This document shows positions 8,498-18,387 of a stretch of 64,000 nucleotides of DNA, in pieces (position 1 is the first letter of the stretch; every line of letters begins with the position of its first letter). The translations under genes and the position numbers were made by a program. The notes below the pieces were generated by a model that made no database searches, had not been told where the DNA came from, and was given only the letters and a program-made list of their open reading frames with translations. The DNA comes from Reyranellaceae bacterium (GTDB lineage Bacteria; Pseudomonadota; Alphaproteobacteria; Reyranellales; Reyranellaceae): the NCBI GenBank assembly GCA_022844045.1, contig JALHMM010000004.1, forward strand, positions 62,001 to 126,000. The letters are read 5' to 3'.

Positions 8498-9712
8498 CTA
8501 CTTTTTCACGAGCGGGCACTCGCCCTGGTCCATCGGCCGGAATGCCTGATCGCCCGGAATAGTGCGCACCAGCTTGTAGTAGTCCCACGGCCCCTTGGAC
8601 TCGGCGGGCGTCTTCACCTCGAAGAGGTAGACGTCATGGACCTTGCGGCCATCGGCGCGAATTACCGCCTTGCCGAAGATCGGATCGTCGGCCGGCGTCG
8701 ACTTCATGCGGGCCATCACCTTGTCGGCGTCGTCCGTGTTCAGCGCCTTGATCTGCTCGAGGTAGTGCTTGGCCGCGGTGTAGAAGCCGGCCTGGATGCT
8801 GGTCGGCATCTTGCCGCCGTGATGAGTCGCGAAGCGCTTGGCGAAGGCGCGGCTCTCGTCGGTGCGGTCCCAGTAGAACGCCTCGGTGAGCTGCAGGCCC
8901 TGGGCGAGGTTGAGCGTCAGGCTGTGCACGTCGCTGACGAAGACCAGCAGGCCGGCAAGCTTCTGGCCGCCCTTGACGATGCCGAACTCGGCGGCCGCCT
9001 TGATCGAGTTGATGGTGTCGCCGCCGGCGTTGGCCAGCCCGACGATCTTGGCCTTGGAGGCCTGGGCCTGCAGCATGAAGGACGAGAAGTCCGAGGTGTT
9101 CAGCGGGTGGCGCACGCCGCCCAGCACCTTGCCGCCGTTGGCCTTGACGATGGCGCTGACGTCGCGCTCCAGCGCGTGGCCGAAGGCGTAGTCGGCGGTG
9201 AGGAAGAACCAGCTGTCGCCGCCGGCCTTGACGACCGCCGAGCCGGTACCGTTGGCCAGCGCCACGGTGTCGTAGAGCCAATGCACGGTGTAGGCGTTGC
9301 ACAATTTGCCGGTGATGTCCGACGACGCCGGATCGACGGCGAAGAAGATCCGCTTCTTGTCGCCGGCGACGCGCATGGCGGCGATCGACGAGGACGACGC
9401 GCCGGCGCCGAAGATGACGTCGACGCCGTCGACGTCGTACCAGCGGCCGGAGATGTTGGCCGCGACGTCGGCCTTGTTCTGCACGTCGGCCTGGACGATT
9501 TCGATCTTCTTGCCGGCGACCATGCCGCCGAAATCCTCGATCGCCATGCGCACGGCGGCGACGGCGCCCGGACCGTTGATGTCGGAGTAGAGGCTCGACA
9601 TGTCGGTCAGCACGCCGAGCTTGATGACGTCGCCCGAGATCTGGGCGGTGGCGGGCGGCGGCGCCAGCGCCATCCCGAGAATCAGGGCCCCAACGGCGGT
9701 AATCTTACGCAT
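8498..9712 (-). CDS. livK: ABC transporter substrate-binding protein (Leu/Ile/Val-type)
   Basis: A 404-residue type-1 periplasmic binding protein. A signal peptide (MRKITAVGALILGMAL...ATAQ) is followed by DVIKLGVLTDMSSLYSDINGPGAVAAVRMAIEDFGG, DVIFGAGASSSSIAAMRVAG and WFFLTADYAFGHALERDV. It belongs to the ABC-type family that also binds aromatic and cyclic acids. It is the last gene of the long minus-strand operon, 86 bp after livM. The operon context argues that the ligand is the alicyclic or aromatic acid degraded by the upstream genes rather than an amino acid. Confidence 0.9.
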   Translation of the reverse strand: MRKITAVGALILGMALAPPPATAQISGDVIKLGVLTDMSSLYSDINGPGAVAAVRMAIEDFGGMVAGKKIEIVQADVQNKADVAANISGRWYDVDGVDVIFGAGASSSSIAAMRVAGDKKRIFFAVDPASSDITGKLCNAYTVHWLYDTVALANGTGSAVVKAGGDSWFFLTADYAFGHALERDVSAIVKANGGKVLGGVRHPLNTSDFSSFMLQAQASKAKIVGLANAGGDTINSIKAAAEFGIVKGGQKLAGLLVFVSDVHSLTLNLAQGLQLTEAFYWDRTDESRAFAKRFATHHGGKMPTSIQAGFYTAAKHYLEQIKALNTDDADKVMARMKSTPADDPIFGKAVIRADGRKVHDVYLFEVKTPAESKGPWDYYKLVRTIPGDQAFRPMDQGECPLVKK

Positions 9713-9798
9713 GCTTTCCTCCTTGATCGTGCGGGAGGCGGCCGATCGCCGTCCTCCTCGTTGCAGAACAGCCTAGGTCACGGGACGGCTGCGCGCCA

Positions 9799-10725
9799 TC
9801 ACTTGCCGCGCGCCCTCAGCAGCGCGCCGATCTCGCCGACGATTCCCCGGCGGAAGGCGACGACGATGACGACGAAGATGACGCCCTGGATCACCAGCAC
9901 CCATTCGCCGGTCGCGGCGAGATAGTTCTGCATGGTGATGATGATGAAGGCGCCGACCACCGGTCCGATCAGCGTGCCCAGCCCGCCGACCAGCGCCATC
10001 AGCACGACCTCGCCCGACATCGCCGCCGTGACGTCGGACAGGGTGGCGAACTGCAGCACCATCGCCTTGGTCGAACCGGCCAGCCCGGCGATAGACGCCG
10101 ACAGCACGAACGCCAGCCACTTGTAGAGCGCGGCGTTGTAGCCGAGCGACAGCGCCCGCTGCTCGTTCTCGCGGATGGCCTTGAGCACCTGGCCGAACGG
10201 CGAGTGGATGATGCGGTAGATCGCGGCGAAGCCGAACAGGAAGATCGCCAGCACGACGTAGTAGAGGACGCGGTCGTCGCGGATGTCGACCAGCCCGCCG
10301 AGCAGGGCGCGGCGCGGGATGCCCTGCAGCCCGTCTTCGCCGTGCGTGAACGGCGCCTGGATGCAGAAGAAGAAGATCATCTGGCTGAACGCCAGCGTGA
10401 TCATCGCGAAATAGATGCCCTGGCGGCGGATGGCCAGCGCGCCGGTGACCGCGCCCAGCGCCGCGGCGCCGAGCACGCCCGCGAGGAGGCCCAGCTCGGG
10501 CGGCCAGCCCCATTCCTTCACCACGTGGCCGTAGAAGTAGGCCGCCATGCCGAAGAACATCGCGTGGCCGAAGCTCAGCAGCCCGGCGTAGCCCAGCAGG
10601 AGATTGAAGGCGCAGGCGAAGAGCGCGAAGCACAGCGCCGTCATCAGGAAGACCGGATAGGCGAACCACGGCGCCGCCAGCGCCGCCGCCAGCAGGACGA
10701 TACCCAGCACTCGAGCGTTCATCAT
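9799..10725 (-). CDS. livM: Branched-chain-type ABC transporter permease LivM
   Basis: A 308-residue polytopic permease starting MMNARVLGIVLLAAAL. It has family features NLLLGYAGLLSFGHAMFFGMAAY and SPFGQVLKAIRENEQRALSLGYN, and a C-terminal GEVVLMALVGGLGTLIGPVVGAF. The start at 10725 overlaps the livH stop by 4 bp (ATGA). The longer frame that continues upstream lies over livH and is not used. It forms the transmembrane pore with LivH. Confidence 0.93.
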   Translation of the reverse strand: MMNARVLGIVLLAAALAAPWFAYPVFLMTALCFALFACAFNLLLGYAGLLSFGHAMFFGMAAYFYGHVVKEWGWPPELGLLAGVLGAAALGAVTGALAIRRQGIYFAMITLAFSQMIFFFCIQAPFTHGEDGLQGIPRRALLGGLVDIRDDRVLYYVVLAIFLFGFAAIYRIIHSPFGQVLKAIRENEQRALSLGYNAALYKWLAFVLSASIAGLAGSTKAMVLQFATLSDVTAAMSGEVVLMALVGGLGTLIGPVVGAFIIITMQNYLAATGEWVLVIQGVIFVVIVVAFRRGIVGEIGALLRARGK

Positions 10726-11603
10726 CGCGTCTGCCCGAACAGGCCGGCCGGCTTGATCAGCAGCACGACGGCCATGATGACGAAGATCACGGTGCTCGAC
10801 GCCTGCGGATAGAACACCTTGGTCAGGCCCTCGATCAGTCCGAGGCCGAAGCCGGTGACGATGGAGCCCATGATCGAGCCCATGCCGCCGATGACCACGA
10901 CGGCGAAGACGACCAGCACGAGGTTCTGCCCCATCAGCGGCGAGACCTGGTAGATCGGCGCCGCCATGACGCCGGCGAGCGCCGCCAGGCCGACGCCCAG
11001 CCCGTAGGTCAGCGTGATCAGGCGCGGCACGTTGATGCCGAAGGCGCGCACCAGCGTCGGGTTCTCCGTCGCCGCCCGCAGATAGCCGCCCAGCCGCGTG
11101 CGCTCGATCGCGTACCAGGTGCCGAGGCAGATGACGAGGGCGGCGACGACGACGAAGCCGCGATAGGTCGGCAGGACCATGAAGCCGAGATTGGTGCCGC
11201 CCGGGATGGGGTTGGGATAGGGCTGGCCCGACGAGCCCCATTTCCACTGGCAGACGCCCTCGATCACCAGGGCGAGGCCGAAGGTCATCAGGAAGCCGTA
11301 GAGGTGGTCGAGATGGTAGAGGCGCTTCAGCAGCAGGCGCTCGAGCACGACGCCGAACAGGCCGACGACGATCGGCGCGACGACCAGCGCGGCCCAGAAC
11401 GGGATGTCGAGCACCGTCAGCATCAGCCACGCCGCCAGCGCGCCCAGCATGTACTGCGCGCCGTGCGTGAAGTTGATGACGTTGAGCATGCCGAAGATCA
11501 CCGCCAGCCCGAGGCTGAGCATGGCGTAGAACGCGCCGTTGATGAGGCCGACCAGCAACTGGCCGAACAGCGCCTGCGGCGCGATGCCGAGCAGCTCAAA
11601 CAT
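10722..11603 (-). CDS. livH: Branched-chain-type ABC transporter permease LivH
   Basis: A 293-residue permease. It begins MFELLGIAPQALFGQLLVGL and contains INGAFYAMLSLGLAVIFGML followed by NVINFTHGAQYMLGALAA, the classical LivH N-terminus. Later motifs are FGINVPRLITLTYGLGVGLAALAG and GGMGSIMGSIVTGFGLGLIEG. It lies 39 bp after livF and overlaps livM by 4 bp. Confidence 0.94.
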   Translation of the reverse strand: MFELLGIAPQALFGQLLVGLINGAFYAMLSLGLAVIFGMLNVINFTHGAQYMLGALAAWLMLTVLDIPFWAALVVAPIVVGLFGVVLERLLLKRLYHLDHLYGFLMTFGLALVIEGVCQWKWGSSGQPYPNPIPGGTNLGFMVLPTYRGFVVVAALVICLGTWYAIERTRLGGYLRAATENPTLVRAFGINVPRLITLTYGLGVGLAALAGVMAAPIYQVSPLMGQNLVLVVFAVVVIGGMGSIMGSIVTGFGLGLIEGLTKVFYPQASSTVIFVIMAVVLLIKPAGLFGQTR

Positions 11604-11642
11604 CGGCCGCTTCCCGGTGCGCGAAGATGTGCGATGTCGCCA

Positions 11643-12345
<703 letters not shown>

Positions 12346-12353
<8 letters not shown>

Positions 12354-13101
12354 GGCCGGTGCCGACATAGGCTTCGACGACCTGCGGATTCTTCGACACG
12401 GTTTCGTAGGGTCCTTCGGCCAGCACCTCGCCGCGCGCCAGCACGGTGATCGTGTCGGACAGGTCGGCGACGACCGACATGTTGTGCTCGACCATCAGCA
12501 CCGTGCGGTTGCGCGCGACCTCGCGGATCAGCGCCGAGATCCGCTTGATGTCCTGCTGCCCGAGTCCGGCCATCGGCTCGTCGAGCAGCATCATCTCCGG
12601 TTCCAGCGCCAGGGTCGTGGCGATCTCGAGCGCGCGCTTGCGGCCGTATGGCAGCTCGACGGCGGGCAGGTTCGCGAACTCGGCCAGACCGACCGAGACG
12701 ATCAGCTCCATCGCCCGCGCGTTGAGGCTGTCGAGGCTCTTCTCGGAGCGCCAGAAATGGAACGAGTTGCCCAGCCGGCGCTGCAGCGCCACGCGGACGT
12801 TCTCGCGCACGGACAGATGGGGGAAGACGGCGGAGATCTGGAAGGACCGCACCAGCCCCAGGCGGGCGATGGTGGCCGGCGCGCTGCCGGTAATGTCACG
12901 GCCGTTGTAGCGGATGCGTCCGGCCGTCGGCACGAGGAAGTGGGTGAGAAGGTTGAAACAGGTGGTCTTGCCGGCGCCGTTGGGCCCGATCAGAGCGTGA
13001 ATCGTGTGCCGCCGTACGCTGAGATTGACGTTGTTGACGGCGAAGAACCCCTTGAATTCCTTCGTGAGTCCCTGCGCCTCGAGAATGACGTCGGCTACCA
13101 T
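12346..13101 (-). CDS. livG: Branched-chain-type ABC transporter ATPase LivG
   Basis: A 251-residue ATPase with Walker A IGPNGAGKTTCFNLLTHFLVP and Walker B MLLDEPMAGLGQ. The signature region is divergent (LPYGRKRALEIATTLAL), as is common in LivG. The C-terminal VLARGEVLAEGPYETVSKNPQVVEAYVG is the usual LivG ending. It follows the SDR gene by 10 bp, so the transporter genes belong to the same transcript as the catabolic genes. Confidence 0.93.
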
Positions 13102-13111
13102 GACTACTCAC

Positions 13112-13984
13112 CTAGCTGATCTTGAAGTAATCCGGTCTGCCAGCCGACCAGAAATCCCCCCACATCTGCTGCCCGCCGTCGATGGTGAGGACTTCACCGG
13201 TAATGAATTTGCCAGAGGGGCCGGCCAGGTAGACGCAGCCTTCGACGACATCCCAGACATCACCGGGACGCCGCATGGGATTGCTCTCGTAGAAGGTCTT
13301 CCGGCCCTCGTCGGTGTACTGAGCAAAACCGCTGCTCTCCACCGCGCCGACCCCGAGGCAGTTGACCCGGATGTCCATAGGCGCCCATTCGACGGCTACC
13401 GTCTTCGACAGATAGATAACCCCCGCACGTGCGGCGGTCGAATGAGCCATGTGCGGCAACCCGCGTCCGATGGTGGCCGTGACGTTTACTATGTTGCCCG
13501 CCTGGGCATGATCTCGCCAGCGTCGAGCGGCGGCCTGCATCATGTACCATGTGCCGTTCAGGTTCGTGTCGATGACGGCCTTCCAGCCTTTGACGCTGAA
13601 ATCGATGGCCGGTTGCGCGAACTGTCCTCCGGCGTTGTTGACGAGCACGTCGAGCCGGCCATGCCGCGACCATACGGCCTCCATGAGCGATTCGACCTCT
13701 TCCGGTTCGCGAATGCTCATTGCCATGGCGTCGACATCGGTACCCACGCCACGCAGCAACGCGACGGTGGCTTCGAGCTTCTCCGGTTTGCGCCCGCACA
13801 GGACAAGACGTGCGCCCAGCCTGGCGAAGAGAATGGCGATGGCCTTGCCGATGCCGCTGCCACCGCCCGAAACCACGATAACTTTGTCTTTGAATAGGTC
13901 GGGCCCGAACACGGTAGGATGCGCGACGAGCTCGGCATCGGTGAAGCCGAATCGGCGATCGCCAGCGGATACTGGATCGGTCAT
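13112..13984 (-). CDS. SDR oxidoreductase of dienoyl/enoyl-CoA reductase type, lacking the usual Tyr-x3-Lys
   Basis: A 290-residue short-chain dehydrogenase starting MTDPVSAGDRRFGF. The cofactor motif is VSGGGSGIGKAIA and the NNAGG motif is LVNNAGGQF. Where classical SDRs have YxxxK, this one reads AHSTAARAGVIYLSK, so Tyr is His and Lys is Arg. That arrangement is known in the peroxisomal trans-2-enoyl-CoA and 2,4-dienoyl-CoA reductase branch, consistent with reduction of an enoyl-CoA in this cluster. It lies 10 bp before livG and 25 bp after the luciferase-like gene. Confidence 0.85.
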   Translation of the reverse strand: MTDPVSAGDRRFGFTDAELVAHPTVFGPDLFKDKVIVVSGGGSGIGKAIAILFARLGARLVLCGRKPEKLEATVALLRGVGTDVDAMAMSIREPEEVESLMEAVWSRHGRLDVLVNNAGGQFAQPAIDFSVKGWKAVIDTNLNGTWYMMQAAARRWRDHAQAGNIVNVTATIGRGLPHMAHSTAARAGVIYLSKTVAVEWAPMDIRVNCLGVGAVESSGFAQYTDEGRKTFYESNPMRRPGDVWDVVEGCVYLAGPSGKFITGEVLTIDGGQQMWGDFWSAGRPDYFKIS

Positions 13985-14009
13985 GAGTGCCAACGTTTCG
14001 CCGGCATGA

Positions 14010-15149
14010 TCAAGTCGATTCCGCGAAGCGCGGCATGACCTTCGTCGCCATCAGCTCCAGCGATCGCAGTATCTGGCCGCGGTCGTGCAGACCTTGCGGT
14101 ATCAGCAGCACGATTTCATCCTGGCCAGGCACAGCCTTCTGAACCGCCTCCAGCCGACGTGAGATGGTGTCCGGCGAGCCGACGAGCAGCTCGGGCAGGC
14201 CCTGCCCGAACGGGGTGGCCCATTGGTCCCAGAACCATCGCATGTCCTTGAGCTGCGCGTGCGCCTCGGCATCGGTGGGCGCGCAAATGAAGATGCCGCC
14301 CCAGGCTGTCGCGTCGCCGGGCTTGACGGTTCGGCCGTGTTTAGTGGCCTCGTCATGATAGGCGCGATTGAGCTCGGTGTAGAAGTCGAGTTTGTCCGTC
14401 AAGACGATCGGCTTGCCACCATACTTTGCCCAGAACAGCGCCGTGCGCATTGAGGCTGCGAAGCCGCCATAGAGCGGCGGGTGCGGCGTCTGCAGCGGAC
14501 GCGGCGCGATGCCGACCTCGTTGATGCGCATGTCCGGGGCGACGCCCTGCCCATAAGTCGTGTAGACGCCGTGCCGATGCGGATTGACCATGCCGACGGG
14601 CGGGAAGTTCCAGTACTTGCCGCGATGGTTGAAGGTATCGTGAGTCAGTGCCTTGACCACGACGTCGACGAACTCGCTGAAATATTCCCGATTGGCTACA
14701 TCGGCCGGCGAATCCTTGTTCCACGGACCGACCGCGTGGAGATCGTCCCGCACCTTGAAATTTTCGACCCATCGAGCTTGATAGCCACGCACCAAGCCGA
14801 CGCCGAAGCGACCACCCAGCATGTGGTCCATTGTGGCAATGTCCTCGGCCACGCGCAGCGGATTGTGTGTGGTCGATACGAAGCCGCAGGTAATGACGCG
14901 CAGCCTCTTGGTGTGCTTGCCGAGCCACATTCCCATCAGCCGAGGGTCGTTCGAGATCTCAAAGCCCTCGATCTGCAGATGGTGTTCGGGATGGCCGAAG
15001 CCGAAATACCCGGCATCGTCGGCGAACCGCGCGTACTCTGCGATCTCGTCCAGCATGCGCTGGTAAAGCTCCGGTTTGCGGCCGGCCATCCCGCCTTCAA
15101 GTTCAGCCCGCCGGCCGACGGTGCAATAGATGAACAGGCTGAACTTCAT
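14010..15149 (-). CDS. LLM-class flavin-dependent oxidoreductase
   Basis: A 379-residue luciferase-like monooxygenase (bacterial luciferase TIM barrel). It has YARFADDAGYFGFGHPEHHLQ, THNPLRVAEDIATMDHMLGGRFGVGLVRGYQ and the C-terminal PELLVGSPDTISRRLEAVQ. Such enzymes use FMNH2 or F420. It is one of three oxygenase-like enzymes in the operon besides the CoA-ester enzymes. The substrate cannot be told from the sequence. Confidence 0.88.
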   Translation of the reverse strand: MKFSLFIYCTVGRRAELEGGMAGRKPELYQRMLDEIAEYARFADDAGYFGFGHPEHHLQIEGFEISNDPRLMGMWLGKHTKRLRVITCGFVSTTHNPLRVAEDIATMDHMLGGRFGVGLVRGYQARWVENFKVRDDLHAVGPWNKDSPADVANREYFSEFVDVVVKALTHDTFNHRGKYWNFPPVGMVNPHRHGVYTTYGQGVAPDMRINEVGIAPRPLQTPHPPLYGGFAASMRTALFWAKYGGKPIVLTDKLDFYTELNRAYHDEATKHGRTVKPGDATAWGGIFICAPTDAEAHAQLKDMRWFWDQWATPFGQGLPELLVGSPDTISRRLEAVQKAVPGQDEIVLLIPQGLHDRGQILRSLELMATKVMPRFAEST

Positions 15150-15221
15150 GTTGCCCCCTCACGGCTCGAAAGCGATTCGCCGGCAGTTGATGCGGCACTC
15201 AGGACGTGAAACTGCCGACAG

Positions 15222-16322
15222 CTAGACAGCAAGCTTGTAGAGCTCCGCCACGTTGTCGTGCAGAATTCGCTGACGCTGTCCTGCGTCAAGATGGGCTGTC
15301 TGTTCGGCGATTACGTCCTTACTCCACGGCCACGTCGAGTCGCTATGCGGGAAGTCGTTGGCCCACATCAGCTGATGCGGCGACATCATGTCGACAAGCT
15401 TGAACGCGACGTAATCGTCCTGAAACGTCAGGCTGATGTTGCTGCGGAAATACTCCGACGGCAGGCGCGGCAGCTCCTGCCCCTTCATCCAGTAGCGGTG
15501 GCGCTTGTAGGCGTGATCCATACGGTACATGAAGTGCGGGGCCCAGCCGGCATCTGCTTCGACACACACCACCTTGAGTTTGGGATGACGGGCAAAAACG
15601 CCGCTGAATATCAGCATGCCCATGATGTCCTGACAGCCGCGGATGATCGACAGGAACCCGTTGATCCGCGGTCCGCGGTGCTGATTTATGCTGTCGCTGC
15701 TCGACGTGAGGATGTGGAAGGATAGCGGCATGTCGAGAGCCACAGCGGCTTCCCACAGCGCATCGTAAGCGGGATTGTCGTAGTCGAGCTCACCGGGATT
15801 GCCCGGCATCATGACGCCCTTGAATCCCATGCCGTTGATTCGCTCAAGGTCGGCGATCCCTTCCTTGATGGTGCGGATTCCCGTTTGACCGATGCCGATC
15901 AGCCGGTTCGGGGCATGCGCCGCGTATTGCTGGAGCCAACGATTATAGGCATCGAAGCAGGCTTTCTTGTAGTCCTGGTCGGGATGGTTGCAGAGGACCA
16001 TGCCGACGGTTGGGTAAATGATCTCCGCGGCAACCCCATCTTTGTCCTGGTCGACAAGACGGGCGGCAGGATCCCACCCCCCGCGGTGCAGGTCCTCAAA
16101 ACGCGCACCGCCGACGCGGATGCTGCTGGGCTCGACGCCCGCCGCGGCGACCAGGCCCATCGGAACGGTCTGCTTCATACCGTCAACGACGTAGACGTCG
16201 CCATGCTTTGGGTCGCGCACGACATGGGGCGCGCGTTCGCGATAGGCGGGTTCGATGTGCTCGCGATAGCAATCCGGCGGTTCGGTGATATGCGAGTCCG
16301 CGGAAATCGGAAGCTGATGCAT
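15222..16322 (-). CDS. Amidohydrolase-family metal-dependent hydrolase/decarboxylase
   Basis: A 366-residue TIM-barrel protein of the amidohydrolase_2 (ACMSD-like) family. The N-terminal SADSHITEPPDCY differs from the usual DxHxH by one residue (DSHIT). Later motifs are LSFHILTSSS, VVCVEADAGWAPHFMYRMDHAYKRH and LMWANDFPHSDSTWP, with the metal-site Asp. The second ATG (16322) is preferred because GAGGAG is six bases upstream; an ATG at 16328 overlaps that site. It may hydrolyse or decarboxylate a ring-cleavage product. It follows the Rieske gene by 32 bp. Confidence 0.87.
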   Translation of the reverse strand: MHQLPISADSHITEPPDCYREHIEPAYRERAPHVVRDPKHGDVYVVDGMKQTVPMGLVAAAGVEPSSIRVGGARFEDLHRGGWDPAARLVDQDKDGVAAEIIYPTVGMVLCNHPDQDYKKACFDAYNRWLQQYAAHAPNRLIGIGQTGIRTIKEGIADLERINGMGFKGVMMPGNPGELDYDNPAYDALWEAAVALDMPLSFHILTSSSDSINQHRGPRINGFLSIIRGCQDIMGMLIFSGVFARHPKLKVVCVEADAGWAPHFMYRMDHAYKRHRYWMKGQELPRLPSEYFRSNISLTFQDDYVAFKLVDMMSPHQLMWANDFPHSDSTWPWSKDVIAEQTAHLDAGQRQRILHDNVAELYKLAV

Positions 16323-16354
16323 GGTCATCTCCTCACGTTGATCGATGATCGATC

Positions 16355-17551
16355 TCAAGCGGTGAAACCGGACCCGAGAGGGCCTTTTGCGGCTGGGAGC
16401 CCGAGCGCCTCGTGAACCGAGCGATGGAAATGGGCCAACGCGGGCTCGTTGCGACCGAACAGCAGATGGTCCTGCGCGCCGGAATGGAATCCCCGCTGCA
16501 TGTCCTCACCCAGCGGAAAATCCTCCTTCTCCACCGTGTCGAGCAGGAGTTTCATATTGCGATCCCAATGGCGCTTCGCCTTGTCGGTGAGCGCCGGCTC
16601 CGGGATATAGAGCGAGGCGTGCATGACGCTTTCGTCCGGGGACCTCCCCGGGAAGACGCGCCACGTCTCCATGTGATCTCCCTGCCAGACCAGCACGGTG
16701 TTGGGGAACAACTCGTAGACGATGGCGACGTGCTTCAGCACGTTCCACTCGCATTCCGGGGTATCGCGCAGCGCCTGGAAGCCAGGGCGCGGCACCGCCA
16801 TTCGAACGTGCCGTCCGTAAGGATCGAAGGAGGTTTGTGCGCCCAGAAGCAGGGGCGCGATCGTGTTCCGATGCAGAACCTTGATGTGATAGCCTTCCAG
16901 GAACGTGCCGATGACGAGCTTCCAGTTCATCGCGCGTCTTAGCGTGCGCGTCTCATAGTGGCTGTAGCGTTCGAACCCGTACGCCGCCATCTCGGGCGCG
17001 AGATCACCCAGCAACGCGTCGACGTCGAAGGGCTCGTCGCCTCCCGGCCGCACCCAGATAAAGCCGTTACGTTCGACCGCCGCCAGGCGTCGAAGGCCAC
17101 GCGCGGAGCGGTCGACCTCGCCAAACGCTTCGGCTTCCCGAACACCGAGCAGGCGCCCGTCGAGGCCATAGGCCCATCCATGATAAGGACATGTGAAGGA
17201 GGCGCCGGCTCGTGCGCAACCCTGGGCGAGATCGGCCGTTGCCAGCTTGGCGCCGCGATGGCGGCACACGTTGAGGAAGGCACTGACCGCGCCGTCCTTT
17301 CCGCGAACCACGAGAATCGGGCGGCCGGTGAAATCGTTGGTGAAAAAGTCGCCGGGCTTCGGCAGGTCGCCGGTCATGCCGAGGATGAGCGGGTGGTCGC
17401 GGAACAGCAAATCGTGTTCGCGTCCTGCCTGATCGGGACAAATGTAGTCTCGTACCGGGTTGGCAAAGGGCGCCGCGCTGCGTGCCTGCTCGCCCTTATC
17501 GATGTACGTGAACAGAGCGCGGCCCAGTCCAACCTGTGTTGCGTGTTCCAT
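16355..17551 (-). CDS. Rieske non-heme iron oxygenase, alpha subunit
   Basis: A 398-residue ring-hydroxylating oxygenase. The Rieske [2Fe-2S] ligands are C96-x-H98 (CRHRGAKL) and C121-x2-H124 (CPYHGW). The mononuclear iron His pair is in FLEGYHIKVLHRNT (about H222, H227). ATG at 17551 (MEHATQVGLG) is chosen over an upstream in-frame codon that would overlap the badK-like gene. No ferredoxin or reductase lies beside it in this operon; the ferredoxin at 22357 or an unlinked reductase may serve it. It would hydroxylate the ring or a side chain of the substrate. Confidence 0.9.
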   Translation of the reverse strand: MEHATQVGLGRALFTYIDKGEQARSAAPFANPVRDYICPDQAGREHDLLFRDHPLILGMTGDLPKPGDFFTNDFTGRPILVVRGKDGAVSAFLNVCRHRGAKLATADLAQGCARAGASFTCPYHGWAYGLDGRLLGVREAEAFGEVDRSARGLRRLAAVERNGFIWVRPGGDEPFDVDALLGDLAPEMAAYGFERYSHYETRTLRRAMNWKLVIGTFLEGYHIKVLHRNTIAPLLLGAQTSFDPYGRHVRMAVPRPGFQALRDTPECEWNVLKHVAIVYELFPNTVLVWQGDHMETWRVFPGRSPDESVMHASLYIPEPALTDKAKRHWDRNMKLLLDTVEKEDFPLGEDMQRGFHSGAQDHLLFGRNEPALAHFHRSVHEALGLPAAKGPLGSGFTA

Positions 17552-17591
17552 GACCGTTTCTCCCGAACCACCGACAGGCGGCGTGCCGCCG

Positions 17592-18380
17592 TTATTTGAA
17601 TTCCGGCTCGCGACGCGCGCCAAACGCCGCCAGCCCTTTCGAGACGTTCTCCGACCGGAGCGCGTCCACGACGCACGCGGATTCGCGCGCCAGACCCTCC
17701 ACCAGCGTTTCGTCGAGGCCCGCGCGCGCGAGCGACTTCATCGCCGCCATGGACTCGGGATTGCGTTTCGCCAGCGCCTGCGCGTACGCCATGGCCCGGT
17801 CGGCAAGCGCCGCGTCGTCGATGACAAGATTCACAAGGCCCCATTCGCGCGCCGCCGTCGCATCCAGCCACTCCGCGCTGTACATCAGATGAAGCGCTCG
17901 TCGCAGGCCGACCAAGCGGGGCAGGCGCTGCGTGCCGCCCCATCCGGGAATGAGTCCATATTGCGAATGCTGGTCGCCGAAACGTGCCGAACTGGCGGCG
18001 AACACGACATCGCATGCCATCGAAAGCTCGAGGCCGCCGGCCAAGCACAGCCCATGCACCGCGGCGACGACCGGAAGGCGCGAGCGCTCAAGGGCCGTCA
18101 GGGCGTCGTGTCCCGCGGACAGGAAGCTTTCGAGTGAAGCCCGGGAAGCGCGCGCGCGGAGAACTTCGTCGAGATCGGCGCCGGTGCAGAAATGCTTGCC
18201 ATTGGCCTTCAGCAGGATGACCCGGCATGCGGGGTTCGTTTCCAGAGACCGCACCCCGGCAGACAGGCCGTCCGCCAAACCTTGCGAAATGCAATTGAAC
18301 TTTTCCGGCCGATTCAGCGTGATCACGCCGATTGGGCCTTGCAGGTCTACGAGGACAGGCGGCGCGGCGGTCATCGGCAC
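17592..18380 (-). CDS. Enoyl-CoA hydratase, probable cyclohexene-1-carboxyl-CoA hydratase (BadK-like)
   Basis: A 262-residue crotonase-fold protein with GPIGVITLNRPEKFNCISQGL, KHFCTGADLDEV (oxyanion hole), HGLCLAGGLELSMACDVVFA and YGLIPGWGGTQRLPRL with the catalytic Glu region. Its place directly after an aliB-like gene and close to badI and badH matches the R. palustris route, in which BadK hydrates cyclohex-1-enecarboxyl-CoA. The crotonase family is certain; the exact substrate rests on context. Confidence 0.85.
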   Translation of the reverse strand: MPMTAAPPVLVDLQGPIGVITLNRPEKFNCISQGLADGLSAGVRSLETNPACRVILLKANGKHFCTGADLDEVLRARASRASLESFLSAGHDALTALERSRLPVVAAVHGLCLAGGLELSMACDVVFAASSARFGDQHSQYGLIPGWGGTQRLPRLVGLRRALHLMYSAEWLDATAAREWGLVNLVIDDAALADRAMAYAQALAKRNPESMAAMKSLARAGLDETLVEGLARESACVVDALRSENVSKGLAAFGARREPEFK

Positions 18381-18387
18381 TCTCCAG

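Noticed and set aside
8636-9925. 429-codon plus-strand open frame opposite livK
   Set aside because: Asp/Val/Gly-rich antisense shadow typical of GC-rich DNA; the minus strand encodes a complete binding protein with signal peptide.
9799-11430. 543-codon open frame as one protein
   Set aside because: Its first part is a shadow of livH; the LivM protein begins at 10725 with the usual overlap.
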